DNA of 64,000 bases from Desulforapulum autotrophicum HRM2 (GCF_000020365.1 NC_012108.1:3100001-3164000), one strand, 5' to 3'. Positions 55,348-63,826 are shown, counted from the first letter of the stretch. Numbers and translations are program-made. Notes: generated from the sequence alone by a model not told the origin.

Positions 55348-55742
55348 AAAGTAATGGCCTTATAATAATCTGCAGTAAAGGTTTTAGCCTGTCCCTTGTC
55401 GTTCCAGGTGACAACCATGGTTATCTTTTTAACATTGGGCACAGGGTCTGAAGGGGTGATTGTCCAATTTATGGTGAATTTTCCCTCATTGTCCGTTCCA
55501 TCCACAAATCCGGGGTCAGCATAGTCAACCCCCATCAAGGTCTCTATATTGTCAGCAGCCCAGGTCGCGCCCCTGGTAAATTCCATTGCAGTGTCATTTC
55601 CTTTGATGGAAGACATCTGCATTTTAGTCAGGCCCAGAATGCCAATGGCAAGAATTGCCATGGCAATGATTACCTCCAAAAGGGTAAAACCACAGGCGTC
55701 AGTTTTAACCAGGCAGGTTCTGTTTTTTTTATTAAAAATCAT
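55344..55742 (-). CDS. pilV: Minor pilin PilV-like
   Basis: It has 132 residues with a type IV prepilin site: DACG before FTLLEVIIAMAILAIG, with Glu5 conserved, then a short globular part. The leader is about 20 residues and basic. It lies between pilW and pilX with 4-bp overlaps on both sides, the usual minor-pilin arrangement. It is probably part of the tip complex that primes assembly with PilY1. Confidence 0.88.
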   Translation of the reverse strand: MIFNKKNRTCLVKTDACGFTLLEVIIAMAILAIGILGLTKMQMSSIKGNDTAMEFTRGATWAADNIETLMGVDYADPGFVDGTDNEGKFTINWTITPSDPVPNVKKITMVVTWNDKGQAKTFTADYYKAITF

Positions 55743-56398
55743 TTTAATCCCAAATTACGGCATTTAATGGTTTCCGTGAGTGTACGGGTGCCTCCACCCA
55801 CAAAATTGGTTGCATTCACGTCCGGCTGGGTTTCAAGGGTGATTTTTATCGACCGAATGGCAGTGGTATCTGCTGTGACGTTTCCGTCTTCATCATAATA
55901 GGCAAGGATCAATCCTGAAACATTTTCGGCAATGGCCTCTTTTTGACCATCTATTTTTCTGCCAAGGTCAAGGTCACCATCCCCGTATGCATCATAAAGG
56001 GAATAGATGATGTATTTAAGCTCCCCCTTTTCATCCGCACCGTTAACGCTTATTTGATTATCGTCATTGGCCGCATTCATGGTATAATTATCATTACCAT
56101 CATCATCGGCAACCATGGAAAAAATCAGAGGATCTGCCGCAGTTCCATCTCCTGCCCTGTTGATGCCTGCGCCATACTTGACATCTGGATCATACCCTGC
56201 CATCCGGATCTCCTTTGACATTATTTCAAGGGCCCCCCTGAGGTTCTGCTGCATTTCAACAACCTGTTCCTGGGTGAGCTGGGTGGTTTCCTGACTTCGA
56301 AAAGCTGAAACAATACCGGCTATTACCATTACGCAAATGGACATGGCAATGATTAGCTCAATCAATGTAAACCCCTGGTTGTTTTTCCCGAAATCCAT
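55739..56398 (-). CDS. pilW: Minor pilin PilW-like
   Basis: It has 219 residues with prepilin cleavage before FTLIELIIAMSICVMVIAG and Glu5 present. LTQEQVVEMQQNLRGALEIMSKEIRMAGYDP after the helix is the hallmark of PilW/GspJ-type proteins. The acidic Asp/Asn/Gly-rich middle (DDDGNDNYT, YGDGDLDLG) may bind calcium. Overlaps pilV by 4 bp; 24 bp after fimT. Confidence 0.9.
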   Translation of the reverse strand: MDFGKNNQGFTLIELIIAMSICVMVIAGIVSAFRSQETTQLTQEQVVEMQQNLRGALEIMSKEIRMAGYDPDVKYGAGINRAGDGTAADPLIFSMVADDDGNDNYTMNAANDDNQISVNGADEKGELKYIIYSLYDAYGDGDLDLGRKIDGQKEAIAENVSGLILAYYDEDGNVTADTTAIRSIKITLETQPDVNATNFVGGGTRTLTETIKCRNLGLK

Positions 56399-56422
56399 TA
56401 TCTTTTCCCTAAAGCAACAAGG

Positions 56423-57001
56423 TTAATGCCAGTTGGTACCATCCATACTCTTTTGAATCCTGATATTGCCTGATAAGTTAACGATGACCCGAAGATAAAG
56501 GGAATTATTATTTTTCATAAAAATAGACCCATTGCCAAAACCAGTTCCGCCATCAATCTGACTGGGCATGCCCCTGCTGTCAAACGAGACATAGGTCAGG
56601 GCCGATGCCCCATGGGTTTGAAAGCTGGAGTTATAAAAATCCACCCCGGCCGGCATAATCTTTTCCATAATTTTAAAATCATCCGGATCTGTACCATCAA
56701 AATCAAACACAGGCGGATTACCGGAGGCTGCCTTTACCATATCAACATAGGCAATATAATGATTGTTTGCCGGGTCCAGGGCAATGACAACATCACTATT
56801 GTCTTTTACAGCCCTCATTTTCGCCTGCTGGAGACAGGAGACCACATCCCTTGCAGCACTCTTGAGCCGATAATCAGGAATCCTTTTTATAATCGACGGA
56901 ACTGCTATTGCCGTTAAAATGGAAAGAATGGCAATAACAATCAGCAGTTCCAACAGGGTGAACCCCCATTGACGTTCCTTTAATGTATGATTCAAAACCA
57001 T
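56423..57001 (-). CDS. fimT: Minor pilin FimT/GspH-like
   Basis: It has 192 residues from the ATG at 57001. The frame stays open to 57202, but a sigma-54-type promoter at 57040-57055 would start transcription near 57028, so the longer start would not be transcribed. The 13-residue leader ends RQWG before FTLLELLIVIAILSILTAIAVP, with Glu5. The FimT/GspH region YRLKSAARDVVSCLQQAKMR follows, then a beta-rich domain. First gene of the fimT-pilW-pilV-pilX-pilY1 operon. Confidence 0.9.
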   Translation of the reverse strand: MVLNHTLKERQWGFTLLELLIVIAILSILTAIAVPSIIKRIPDYRLKSAARDVVSCLQQAKMRAVKDNSDVVIALDPANNHYIAYVDMVKAASGNPPVFDFDGTDPDDFKIMEKIMPAGVDFYNSSFQTHGASALTYVSFDSRGMPSQIDGGTGFGNGSIFMKNNNSLYLRVIVNLSGNIRIQKSMDGTNWH

Positions 57002-57039
57002 TCTAAAGCATATCCCCATATAAGTTGTTAAATCAAAGT

Positions 57040-57055
57040 TGCAAGAATAGTGCAA
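57040..57055 (-). promoter_or_regulatory. Sigma-54-type promoter of the minor pilin operon
   Basis: On the minus strand TTGCACT-ATTC-TTGCA matches the -24/-12 consensus except for T instead of the first G of the -24 GG pair and T at the seventh position. The -12 GC and the spacing are correct. The predicted start near 57028 leaves a 5' leader of about 27 bases before fimT. Confidence 0.6.
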
Positions 57056-57354
57056 ACGAACTATCAAGTTTTGATTTTTACAGATAATAACAGTTAACAC
57101 AACTACTTTTAGCTTGCATTTCCTTTTTTTCATCCAGTCAAAAAAAATCAACACATCTATATTTAACCACTTTAACGACATAAAGCGAAAAACAGTGAAC
57201 AATGACAGCTGACAATTTTTGCACCCTCCATTACAATTTTTTGTTCGGTTGGCCGTAAAAGAATGCCGGTTTTTTCACGATTAAAAACAACATTTTAATA
57301 AAAAAGCTTAAGAAAACAGACTGTTGAAAGAAAATAAATACATTTTTTTCAAGT

Positions 57355-57370
57355 TGGCATCATTGTTGTA
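57355..57370 (+). promoter_or_regulatory. Sigma-54-type promoter of the pilin gene
   Basis: TGGCATC-ATTG-TTGTA has the -24 GG at 57356-57357 and correct spacing; the -12 element is GT rather than GC. The predicted start is near 57381, about 50 bp before the pilin ATG. A T-rich tract precedes it. A PilR-type activator is encoded 5 kb away. Confidence 0.65.
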
Positions 57371-57432
57371 ATGTAAGAAACCAACGAAACAAGAATAGAC
57401 CCAAATTAACCACAACAAAGAGGAGGCACCAC

Positions 57433-57654
57433 ATGTTTAAAAGACTAAGAGAAAAGGCAAAAAACAGCAAAGGTTTTACCCTGATCGAGCTGATGATCGT
57501 CATCGCCATCATCGGTATTCTGGCAGCCATTGCCATCCCCCAGTTCATGACCTACAAGGCAAAGGCGTACAATGCAGGCTCCCTGTCCGACCTTCACAAC
57601 TTGAGACTCGAGTTTGAAGGATACAATGCAACCTGGGATGCATATCCAAATTGA
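57433..57654 (+). CDS. pilA: Short type IV pilin, PilA-N type, aromatic-rich
   Basis: Major pilin of the truncated kind known from Geobacter and relatives. It has 73 residues: a 14-residue basic leader ending NSKG, then a 59-residue mature chain starting [20 protein letters not shown] with Glu5. The chain is almost only the N-terminal helix plus a short tail; the globular beta-domain of ordinary pilins is absent. Aromatic residues in mature numbering are F1, F24, Y27, Y32, F47, Y50, W54 and Y57, 8 of 59. The start follows AGAGGAGG. The next gene, 48 bp on, appears to supply the missing domain as a separate protein. Confidence 0.93.
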   Translation: MFKRLREKAKNSKGFTLIELMIVIAIIGILAAIAIPQFMTYKAKAYNAGSLSDLHNLRLEFEGYNATWDAYPN

Positions 57655-57702
57655 TAAGATCTTTTCATTTTAAAATTTTAAACCTTAAATTAGGAGCAAA
57701 TT

Positions 57703-58065
57703 ATGAATTCTTTAATTAAAATAGCAGTTATTTCTGTTATCATTACTGGCCTTTCGGGCTTTGCTTACGCCGGTACGGCTGTACAAACGGGTGGTGCTGG
57801 CGATACGGTTACTTTTGCAGGAACAAAGGGCCTTGCCACATTAAGCTTCACACCTTCTGGAAATACAATAATAAACGGAACAAGCACTGCGTTGACTTAT
57901 GACATAACTTCAGGATGCTCAAAAACAGACATGTCAAACGGCATGGAATATGGGATGTCGCAGGACATTACAGGATATTATCAAAAAACACAGGGAGCAG
58001 CCGATGCTGCTCCTCCGGCTACGATCACCCCAGCTAATTGGACACTCATGGGCAGCAGCAGCTAA
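57703..58065 (+). CDS. Secreted partner of the short pilin, PilA-C/Spc-like
   Basis: It has 120 residues with a cleavable Sec signal (GFAYA before GTAVQTG), so a periplasmic protein of about 96 residues. The mature part is Gly/Thr/Ser-rich and beta-like (KGLATLSFTPSGNTIING, ALTYDITSGCSK), and ends ITPANWTLMGSSS. Position and character match the separate C-terminal pilin domain (PilA-C, also called Spc, short pilin chaperone) found after pilA-N in Geobacter. Sequence similarity could not be measured here. AGGAG precedes the ATG by 7 bases. A hairpin follows. Confidence 0.7.
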   Translation: MNSLIKIAVISVIITGLSGFAYAGTAVQTGGAGDTVTFAGTKGLATLSFTPSGNTIINGTSTALTYDITSGCSKTDMSNGMEYGMSQDITGYYQKTQGAADAAPPATITPANWTLMGSSS

Positions 58066-58123
58066 AACATATAAACAATCAGAAAGTATCTAATCAACTT
58101 TCGACCAAAGCCAAAACTGATTT

Positions 58124-58168
58124 AAACAGCTCACCAGAAATTATAATACAGCTTCTGGTGGGCTGTTT
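58124..58168 (+). terminator. Hairpin terminator or attenuator after the pilin pair
   Basis: A 16-bp stem with one G-U pair (arms 58124-58139 and 58153-58168) has A-rich 5' and TTT 3' ends and a 13-base loop. It ends 5 bp before the ABC transporter gene. It may terminate most transcripts so that the pilin pair is made in excess over the genes behind it. Confidence 0.6.
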
Positions 58169-58173
58169 CACCG

Positions 58174-58953
58174 ATGGGGAACGACGCTGATTCCATGATA
58201 AAAATAAAATCTGTTAAAAAAACCTTTAAATCAGACATCGGAAGACCTGAGATCAAGGCGGTTCAAGGAATCTCCCTCCAGGTGGACAAGGGACAAATCT
58301 TCGGAATCATCGGCCCAAACGGTGCCGGGAAAAGCACCCTTTTAAAGATGATCCTCGGATTTGCCGCCCCGAACTCAGGGAGCATCAAGATCAACGGTCT
58401 TTCCCCTTTGGATCCTGAATCCAGAGATACCATGGGATATCTTCCTGAGAATCCCTATTATTATGATCATCTCACAACCGACGAGCTGCTCTTATTTTGC
58501 GCCAGAACCGCAAGCATGGACAAAGAAAACTTTGCAACCCGTGCAAACCAACTTCTTGAGATCACCGGTCTGACCGAAGCAAGGCGATCAAAACTTTCGA
58601 CCTACTCCAAGGGCATGACCCAGCGGGCCGGCCTCTGCTTTGCCCTGATCCATGATCCGGACATCGTCATCCTGGATGAACCCATGTCTGGCCTTGACCC
58701 CATTGGCAGAAAAATGGTATTTGACCTGATAATCGATCTAAAAGAAAAGGGAAAAACCGTTCTCTTCTGCTCCCACATCCTGACCGATGTTGAAAAGCTA
58801 TGCGATGCCATCACGATCATGGCCAAGGGAAAGGTTAAAAAACAACTCACCAAAGCAGAAATTAGCGAGGACACCAGGGATCTTGAAACCATCTTCCTTG
58901 AGGCCGTTTCCCAAACCCTGCCCGATACTGCCCTGTCAGGAGCCTTTCTATGA
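58174..58953 (+). CDS. ABC transporter ATP-binding protein (pilin locus)
   Basis: ATPase of an ABC-2 type exporter. It has 259 residues; an ATG at 58195 (MIKIKSVKK) is an alternative start and neither has a strong ribosome site. Walker A GPNGAGKST, Q-loop region MGYLPENPYYYDHL, signature TYSKGMTQRAG (YSKGM in place of LSGGQ, frequent in this subfamily), Walker B DIVILDEPMSGLDP, and H-loop CSHIL. It overlaps the permease gene by 4 bp. Similar ABC genes follow pilA-N/C in Geobacter as I recall it; the cargo is unknown. Confidence 0.92.
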   Translation: MGNDADSMIKIKSVKKTFKSDIGRPEIKAVQGISLQVDKGQIFGIIGPNGAGKSTLLKMILGFAAPNSGSIKINGLSPLDPESRDTMGYLPENPYYYDHLTTDELLLFCARTASMDKENFATRANQLLEITGLTEARRSKLSTYSKGMTQRAGLCFALIHDPDIVILDEPMSGLDPIGRKMVFDLIIDLKEKGKTVLFCSHILTDVEKLCDAITIMAKGKVKKQLTKAEISEDTRDLETIFLEAVSQTLPDTALSGAFL

Positions 58954-59780
58954 GCCCCTTGAACAAACGAATCCTGCGCATACAGGCCCTTGCCGTCCTC
59001 ACCTTTAAAGAAGGCATCCGGGAGCGGGCCATCTACGGCATCGGTCTTGCCGCCCTGGTCTTTTCATCTGTTTCCATTCCCATCACCGGTTTTTTCATGC
59101 GGGACCTTGACAAGATTTCCGTGGATTTTAACCTTGCAGCTGTCTCGTTTTCATCCTTGCTGCTGCTGTTCTTTGTTTCTGTCAACCTCATGGCAAAGGA
59201 TATGGAACGAAAAACCATCTTTTTTGTGCTGTCAAAGCCCTTTTCAAGGGGGGAGTACATCCTTGGAAAGCTTGGCGGATTGATTATACTGAGCACTACG
59301 GCCGTTGGAGTGCTGTCCGTTGCAGCCTTTGCCAGCGTGCTCATCACAAAGAGTATCTACCCCCAGCATTTTGGTCATTTTACCTGGCCGGGATTTTTCA
59401 TTGCCGTGTATGGCCACATCCTGATGCTGACCGTTTTAAACGCCATTGTGGTTTTCTTCAGCACCCTGACATCAAGTTCTTTCTTGACACTCCTATTCAG
59501 CGTATCCACCTATATTGCAGGCCAGACCATTGAAGAGGTCTATCTTTTTCTGCAGCACCAGTCCGAGACCGTTCCGCTGTCGGGTTTTGTGAAAACCACC
59601 ATTGATTTTCTCCACTATGCAGCGCCTAACCTGTCAGTGTTTGATCTTAAAGCCATGGCCGCCCACAGTCTTCCCGTTTCAGGCACCTATCTGCTGGCAA
59701 TCACCCTTTACGCCCTTGTCTATTCAGGCCTTCTTGCCGGGGCATCCACTTTTATCTTTGGCAAACGCAATTTTTCTTAA
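58950..59780 (+). CDS. ABC-2 type transporter permease (pilin locus)
   Basis: It has 276 residues with about six membrane helices. LAVLTFKEGIRERAIYGI is the N-terminal cytosolic entry, then helices around 30-50, 60-80, 105-130, 145-170, 180-195 and 245-265. MAKDMERKTIFFVLSKPFSR is the conserved coupling region of this ABC-2 subgroup. Partner of the ATPase upstream. Confidence 0.9.
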   Translation: MSPLNKRILRIQALAVLTFKEGIRERAIYGIGLAALVFSSVSIPITGFFMRDLDKISVDFNLAAVSFSSLLLLFFVSVNLMAKDMERKTIFFVLSKPFSRGEYILGKLGGLIILSTTAVGVLSVAAFASVLITKSIYPQHFGHFTWPGFFIAVYGHILMLTVLNAIVVFFSTLTSSSFLTLLFSVSTYIAGQTIEEVYLFLQHQSETVPLSGFVKTTIDFLHYAAPNLSVFDLKAMAAHSLPVSGTYLLAITLYALVYSGLLAGASTFIFGKRNFS

Positions 59781-59791
59781 AAGGGCTGTTT

Positions 59792-60658
59792 ATGACAAAA
59801 CCCATTGTAAAACCGCCTGCCAGAAAACAGATCTTGCTGACAGCTCTTGCCCTGGTCGCCTACTGGGGGGTCTACACCTTTGTATCCACCCAGCGCCTGG
59901 CCTTCCTGGATCAGACACCCATCCACTATGCCATTCCATCAAGCTTTACAGCACCAGCCGCCCTTGAATTCAAGGGGGTGGTTGCAAACTATCTTTTTTT
60001 AAAGGCCATCACCGATGCAGGAGATGAACTGGGCCGGGGAAAAAAGATAGACAGGGAGATGATCAACTACATTGTGGCTTCGGTGGACACCATCACAGAT
60101 CTTGACCCGAAATTCTGGGACCCCTATCTGTTTGCGAGCCTGATGCTTGCCTGGAACTTTGGAGAGCCTGAAAAGGCCAACACCATCCTGACCAAGGCGG
60201 AAACCAATCTTCCCAACGACTACAGACCCTCATATTTTAAAGGCTTCAACTATTACTATTTTTTAAAGGACAACGAAAAAGCCGCTGAATACATGATCAA
60301 GGCGTCAAAGCTTCCTGGAAGCCCGAGCTACCTGCCCTATCTTGCCACCCGGCTCTCGGTCTATTCTGCCAACCACAAGACTGCCGCTGCATTTCTTGAA
60401 CAGATGATCAGGACCACCCGGAACGAAGCCCTAGTCAAACAGCTCAAAATGAGACTTGAGACCATCAACCACTTGATTGTTCTTGAAAAAGCCATGATGG
60501 ATTATAAAGGCAGATTTGGCCTTTTTCCAAAACATTTGGAGGATCTCGTGAAAGCAGGATTTATAACAGCCATTCCCAAGGATCCCCATGGCGGAAAATA
60601 CATTATCATGGAAAACAACCGGGTCTACACCACCAGTCGAATGATCGAGCAGCACTAA
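59792..60658 (+). CDS. Membrane-anchored TPR-like protein with pseudopilin-like C-terminus
   Basis: It has 288 residues: one N-terminal signal anchor (about 13-32), then helical TPR-like repeats (WDPYLFASLMLAWNFGEPEKA, YRPSYFKGFNYYYFLKDNEKA). The C-terminal 50 residues, YKGRFGLFPKHLEDLVKAG, IPKDPHGGKY and the following short strands, resemble the C-terminal end of GspG-type pseudopilins. It may therefore imitate or contact a pilin. It lies 11 bp after the permease and its 3' end overlaps the convergent gene by 4 bp. Function unknown; the context points to pilin export or assembly. Confidence 0.75.
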   Translation: MTKPIVKPPARKQILLTALALVAYWGVYTFVSTQRLAFLDQTPIHYAIPSSFTAPAALEFKGVVANYLFLKAITDAGDELGRGKKIDREMINYIVASVDTITDLDPKFWDPYLFASLMLAWNFGEPEKANTILTKAETNLPNDYRPSYFKGFNYYYFLKDNEKAAEYMIKASKLPGSPSYLPYLATRLSVYSANHKTAAAFLEQMIRTTRNEALVKQLKMRLETINHLIVLEKAMMDYKGRFGLFPKHLEDLVKAGFITAIPKDPHGGKYIIMENNRVYTTSRMIEQH

Positions 60659-62325
60659 TCTTGTTCAATGGTATAATCAACAAGTAAGCCCTGGGCCTGG
60701 AATTCCTTGAGTAGTTTTGGGCGTTTCTTTTTTTTGCTGTCATCGAGTGCCTTTTCAGCCATGCGGTTGGCATTGTTGAAATCTTTTTTATCAAGACATA
60801 AGGAAACTGCAATTTTCCAGAATTTTAAACTTTCCATGCTTGAATTGGCAAATTTTATTGAAGCAGAAAGAGCAACGTCGGGATTGGTCTCTTTCCAGAC
60901 CTCAACCCATCGCTCCAAACCATTTGTTTCAGATGGAAACAATCTTACCAATCTTCCCTTAAAACTAAATGGAGAAGGAACATTCGTACTTTTAACACTC
61001 TGAATCACCCCCAGGTGCAGGACAAGCACAAAGGTTAAAATCAGGGCAACGGATCGCACTGCAATCCCATTGATCCTGAAATAGGATTGATTCACTTTTT
61101 CTTTGTGGTTGGCGGAAGCCGGCAATAAAATAACGGCAAAGGCATAGGCCATGAGCGTCAAGGGGATGGCAAAATAAAACACACCACTCACTGTTGCATA
61201 AAAAACAAAGGCTAAAAGAAGAGCAAAGGCAGAAACCTTTACCCCCTTCAACAATTGATCCCTTTCACCTAGGATGCCTGTCACTCCCCTGCGCATTAAT
61301 TTAAAATACATCAGGATGAAAAAAAAGGCACCCACCAGTCCCCAATCAAGAATAAATTGAATCAAAGCGTTGTGGGGATGGTAAATGCTAAATCTAAATT
61401 CAGGAAAAAACCGAAACGAATCTGGCCCCAACCCCAGTATCAATGAATCCTTGCATTTGGCAAAAGAAGTCGTCCACAAAAGAGGTCTTCCCGTCATCAT
61501 ACTATTTGAACTTCTCTCAATGGATTTTATCCCCCCCATACCAGGATGATCCACGGCAAAAAGATTAGAACAGATCAAGCCGGTCAGGATGGCGAAGAAA
61601 AGAATCATCAAAAATTTTTTTCTGTTTTTTGTGTTAAACAGCAACACAATGCAAACCCCAATGACTGCCGATCCAATCCCACCTCTGGAACCGCTCCAGA
61701 GAAGGAATCCCCAGCAAATGGACTGCAAAAGATACAACAATGCTGAATATCCAAATTTTTTATCCACAACAAAGACCAGAGATAAACTCAAACATAGGGA
61801 TGCCGTGCAATAATGACCAAAATGTCGTATGTGATTGAAGTGGGGAGGGTAATTAAACCAGTTATAGGTGACAGGATTTGGCAGATAATACCAAAAACAA
61901 AAAAAAGCAGCACAGATCAGCAAGAATCCCGCAACAATTATTCCATGCACAAAAACAACCCTGTTTGGGCTTTCTCTAAGGTATCCCCAGAGGCAAAAAG
62001 AAAATAAAATTTTGCAAAACCATTCCCACTGGCGGACAATTGAGGGTGCAACTCTTTGTGAAAGGGCCACAGCAAGGATTGCCCATGCAACCCATAGGAT
62101 AAACATATAAAATTCAGTTTTTGGCAGAATATAAAAGGTTTTTCTTTGAATATAAACGAATGAAAACAAAAGGATAAAGATCAATTCAAAAGAACTCTGG
62201 ACAATCCTGAAATCAAAGGTTGAGCCTTGATAAAAAAATGGTGGGATACCAAGGGGTAAAACAAGAAACGCCATCAACAATTTAGATTTAAAGGATTGTA
62301 AACTCACCTTTAACAATGCCTTCAT
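60655..62325 (-). CDS. O-antigen ligase/polymerase family membrane protein
   Basis: It has 556 residues with about 10-12 transmembrane helices and the Wzy_C-type motif YHPHNALIQFILDWGLVG in the large periplasmic loop region, preceded by GLGPDSFRFFPEF. The last 100 residues form a soluble, helical, TPR-like tail. Enzymes of this fold are LPS O-antigen ligases (WaaL), polymerases (Wzy) or O-oligosaccharyltransferases that glycosylate pilins (PilO/TfpO, PglL). Its place between the pilin locus and pilR favours pilin glycosylation, but this is inference. Confidence 0.85.
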   Translation of the reverse strand: MKALLKVSLQSFKSKLLMAFLVLPLGIPPFFYQGSTFDFRIVQSSFELIFILLFSFVYIQRKTFYILPKTEFYMFILWVAWAILAVALSQRVAPSIVRQWEWFCKILFSFCLWGYLRESPNRVVFVHGIIVAGFLLICAAFFCFWYYLPNPVTYNWFNYPPHFNHIRHFGHYCTASLCLSLSLVFVVDKKFGYSALLYLLQSICWGFLLWSGSRGGIGSAVIGVCIVLLFNTKNRKKFLMILFFAILTGLICSNLFAVDHPGMGGIKSIERSSNSMMTGRPLLWTTSFAKCKDSLILGLGPDSFRFFPEFRFSIYHPHNALIQFILDWGLVGAFFFILMYFKLMRRGVTGILGERDQLLKGVKVSAFALLLAFVFYATVSGVFYFAIPLTLMAYAFAVILLPASANHKEKVNQSYFRINGIAVRSVALILTFVLVLHLGVIQSVKSTNVPSPFSFKGRLVRLFPSETNGLERWVEVWKETNPDVALSASIKFANSSMESLKFWKIAVSLCLDKKDFNNANRMAEKALDDSKKKKRPKLLKEFQAQGLLVDYTIEQD

Positions 62326-62422
62326 TGCTCTATGGGATTAAAAGCTAAATTTGAGTTATCAACACAACCAAACTTGTCCATTCTGATTTCTTTAAACACC
62401 TCAATGCTGATTGATCGTTTTT

Positions 62423-63826
62423 TTATTTTTCTTCCCCCTCCTCCTGCTTGCTCAACCGATACCGGATGGATCTGAGGCTCAGCCCCAAAAGCTCTGCCGC
62501 CTTGTTCTTGTATCCACCGGCAAGTTCCATGGCTTTTTTAAGATAGGCATCCTCAATGGTCAGGAGAATCTTGTCAAGATCAACCCCCTGGGCCACATCA
62601 TCAAGGTCGTACCGGCACCCTTTGATGCCTTCGATCCATCGTCGTTTTTTGTGCATGGAAATGGAAAGACTCTCTGGCAGGATGATGTTGGTGGAAGAAA
62701 GGGCCACACTTCGTTCGATCAAATTTTCAAGTTCCCTGACATTGCCGGGAAAGCTGTACTTGTTCAAAAAATCAATGGCATAGGACGAAAGCTTTGAGAT
62801 ATCCTTGCCCATTGTTCTGGCGTACTTTTCCGTGAAGAAATTGGCCAGGAGTTGAACATCACCCTTTCTGTCCCGCAGGGGCGGTACCTTGAGGGGAATC
62901 ACGTTGAGGCGAAAAAACAGATCCTCCCTGAAATTGCCGTCAATCACCTCCTCTTCCAGCCGTTTGTTGGTGGCTGAAATGATCCTGACGTCAACGGTGA
63001 TCTCCCGGGTGCCCCCAACGGGTTTCACAACCGTCTCCTGAACCGCCCTGAGCAGCTTTACCTGGAGCATGGGGGGTAATTCCCCAATTTCATCAAGGAA
63101 AATAGTTCCCGTATGGGCCGCCTCAAACAGGCCTTTTTTTTCCGCCACAGCCCCTGTGAACGCGCCCTTGACATGGCCGAAGAATTCGCTTTCAATCAGG
63201 GTCTCTGGAATACCACCGCAGTTGACCACCACAAAGGGATGGTCACAACGGTCGCTCATGTCGTGGATGGCCCTTGCAATGAGCTCCTTACCTGTTCCAC
63301 TCTCCCCTGAAATCAGAACGTTGGTTTTGGTTTTTGCCACCTGGTTGATCATGTCGTAAATGCGCATCATGCCGGGGCTGTTTCCGATGATCTTGCCAAA
63401 GTGAAGGTGTATTTCAGGTTGGGTGGAAGGGGATGTTTTTTTGTCCCCCGACAGTTTTAACTCCAGGGCCTTTCCAAGGGTGGCTTTAAGCTCTGAGTTG
63501 TCAAAGGGCTTGGGAACAAAATCAAAGGCGCCTTCGTTCATGGCTTCGACTGCTATCTCCGTGGTGGAATAGGCGGAGATAAGAACCACAACAGTTTCAG
63601 AATCTTTTTTTTTGGCGGCCCGTAACACATCCAGCCCGGTGAGATCCCCCAGTCGGATGTCGGACAGAACAAGGTCAAAACTGTGTTTTTCAATCAAGGC
63701 GACGGCTTGCTTGCCGTTGTTTGCTAAGCTGACATCATACCCCTCCTGGACCAGGAGCACCTCCAGAAACTCGCGCATGCTCAACTCATCGTCAACCACC
63801 AAAATTTTTGGAACTGCAGAAGCCAC
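62423..63826 (-). CDS. pilR: Sigma-54-dependent response regulator PilR
   Basis: NtrC-family activator of pilin genes. It has 467 residues: a receiver domain (1-120) with acceptor D56 in LSDIRLGD and K in VPKPFDN; an AAA+ domain with Walker A GESGTGKE, sigma-54 loop GAFTGA and GTIFLDEIGEL; and a Fis-type helix-turn-helix (YKNKAAELLGLSLRSIRYRL). The GTG start directly abuts the stop of pyrC behind GGGAG. No pilS kinase is visible in the window. The probable targets are the two -24/-12 promoters at 57040 and 57355. Confidence 0.92.
   Translation of the reverse strand: MASAVPKILVVDDELSMREFLEVLLVQEGYDVSLANNGKQAVALIEKHSFDLVLSDIRLGDLTGLDVLRAAKKKDSETVVVLISAYSTTEIAVEAMNEGAFDFVPKPFDNSELKATLGKALELKLSGDKKTSPSTQPEIHLHFGKIIGNSPGMMRIYDMINQVAKTKTNVLISGESGTGKELIARAIHDMSDRCDHPFVVVNCGGIPETLIESEFFGHVKGAFTGAVAEKKGLFEAAHTGTIFLDEIGELPPMLQVKLLRAVQETVVKPVGGTREITVDVRIISATNKRLEEEVIDGNFREDLFFRLNVIPLKVPPLRDRKGDVQLLANFFTEKYARTMGKDISKLSSYAIDFLNKYSFPGNVRELENLIERSVALSSTNIILPESLSISMHKKRRWIEGIKGCRYDLDDVAQGVDLDKILLTIEDAYLKKAMELAGGYKNKAAELLGLSLRSIRYRLSKQEEGEEK

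Noticed and set aside
57002-57202. N-terminal extension of the fimT frame
   Set aside because: It contains the sigma-54-type promoter, has no pilin-like sequence, and would leave the prepilin leader far inside the protein.
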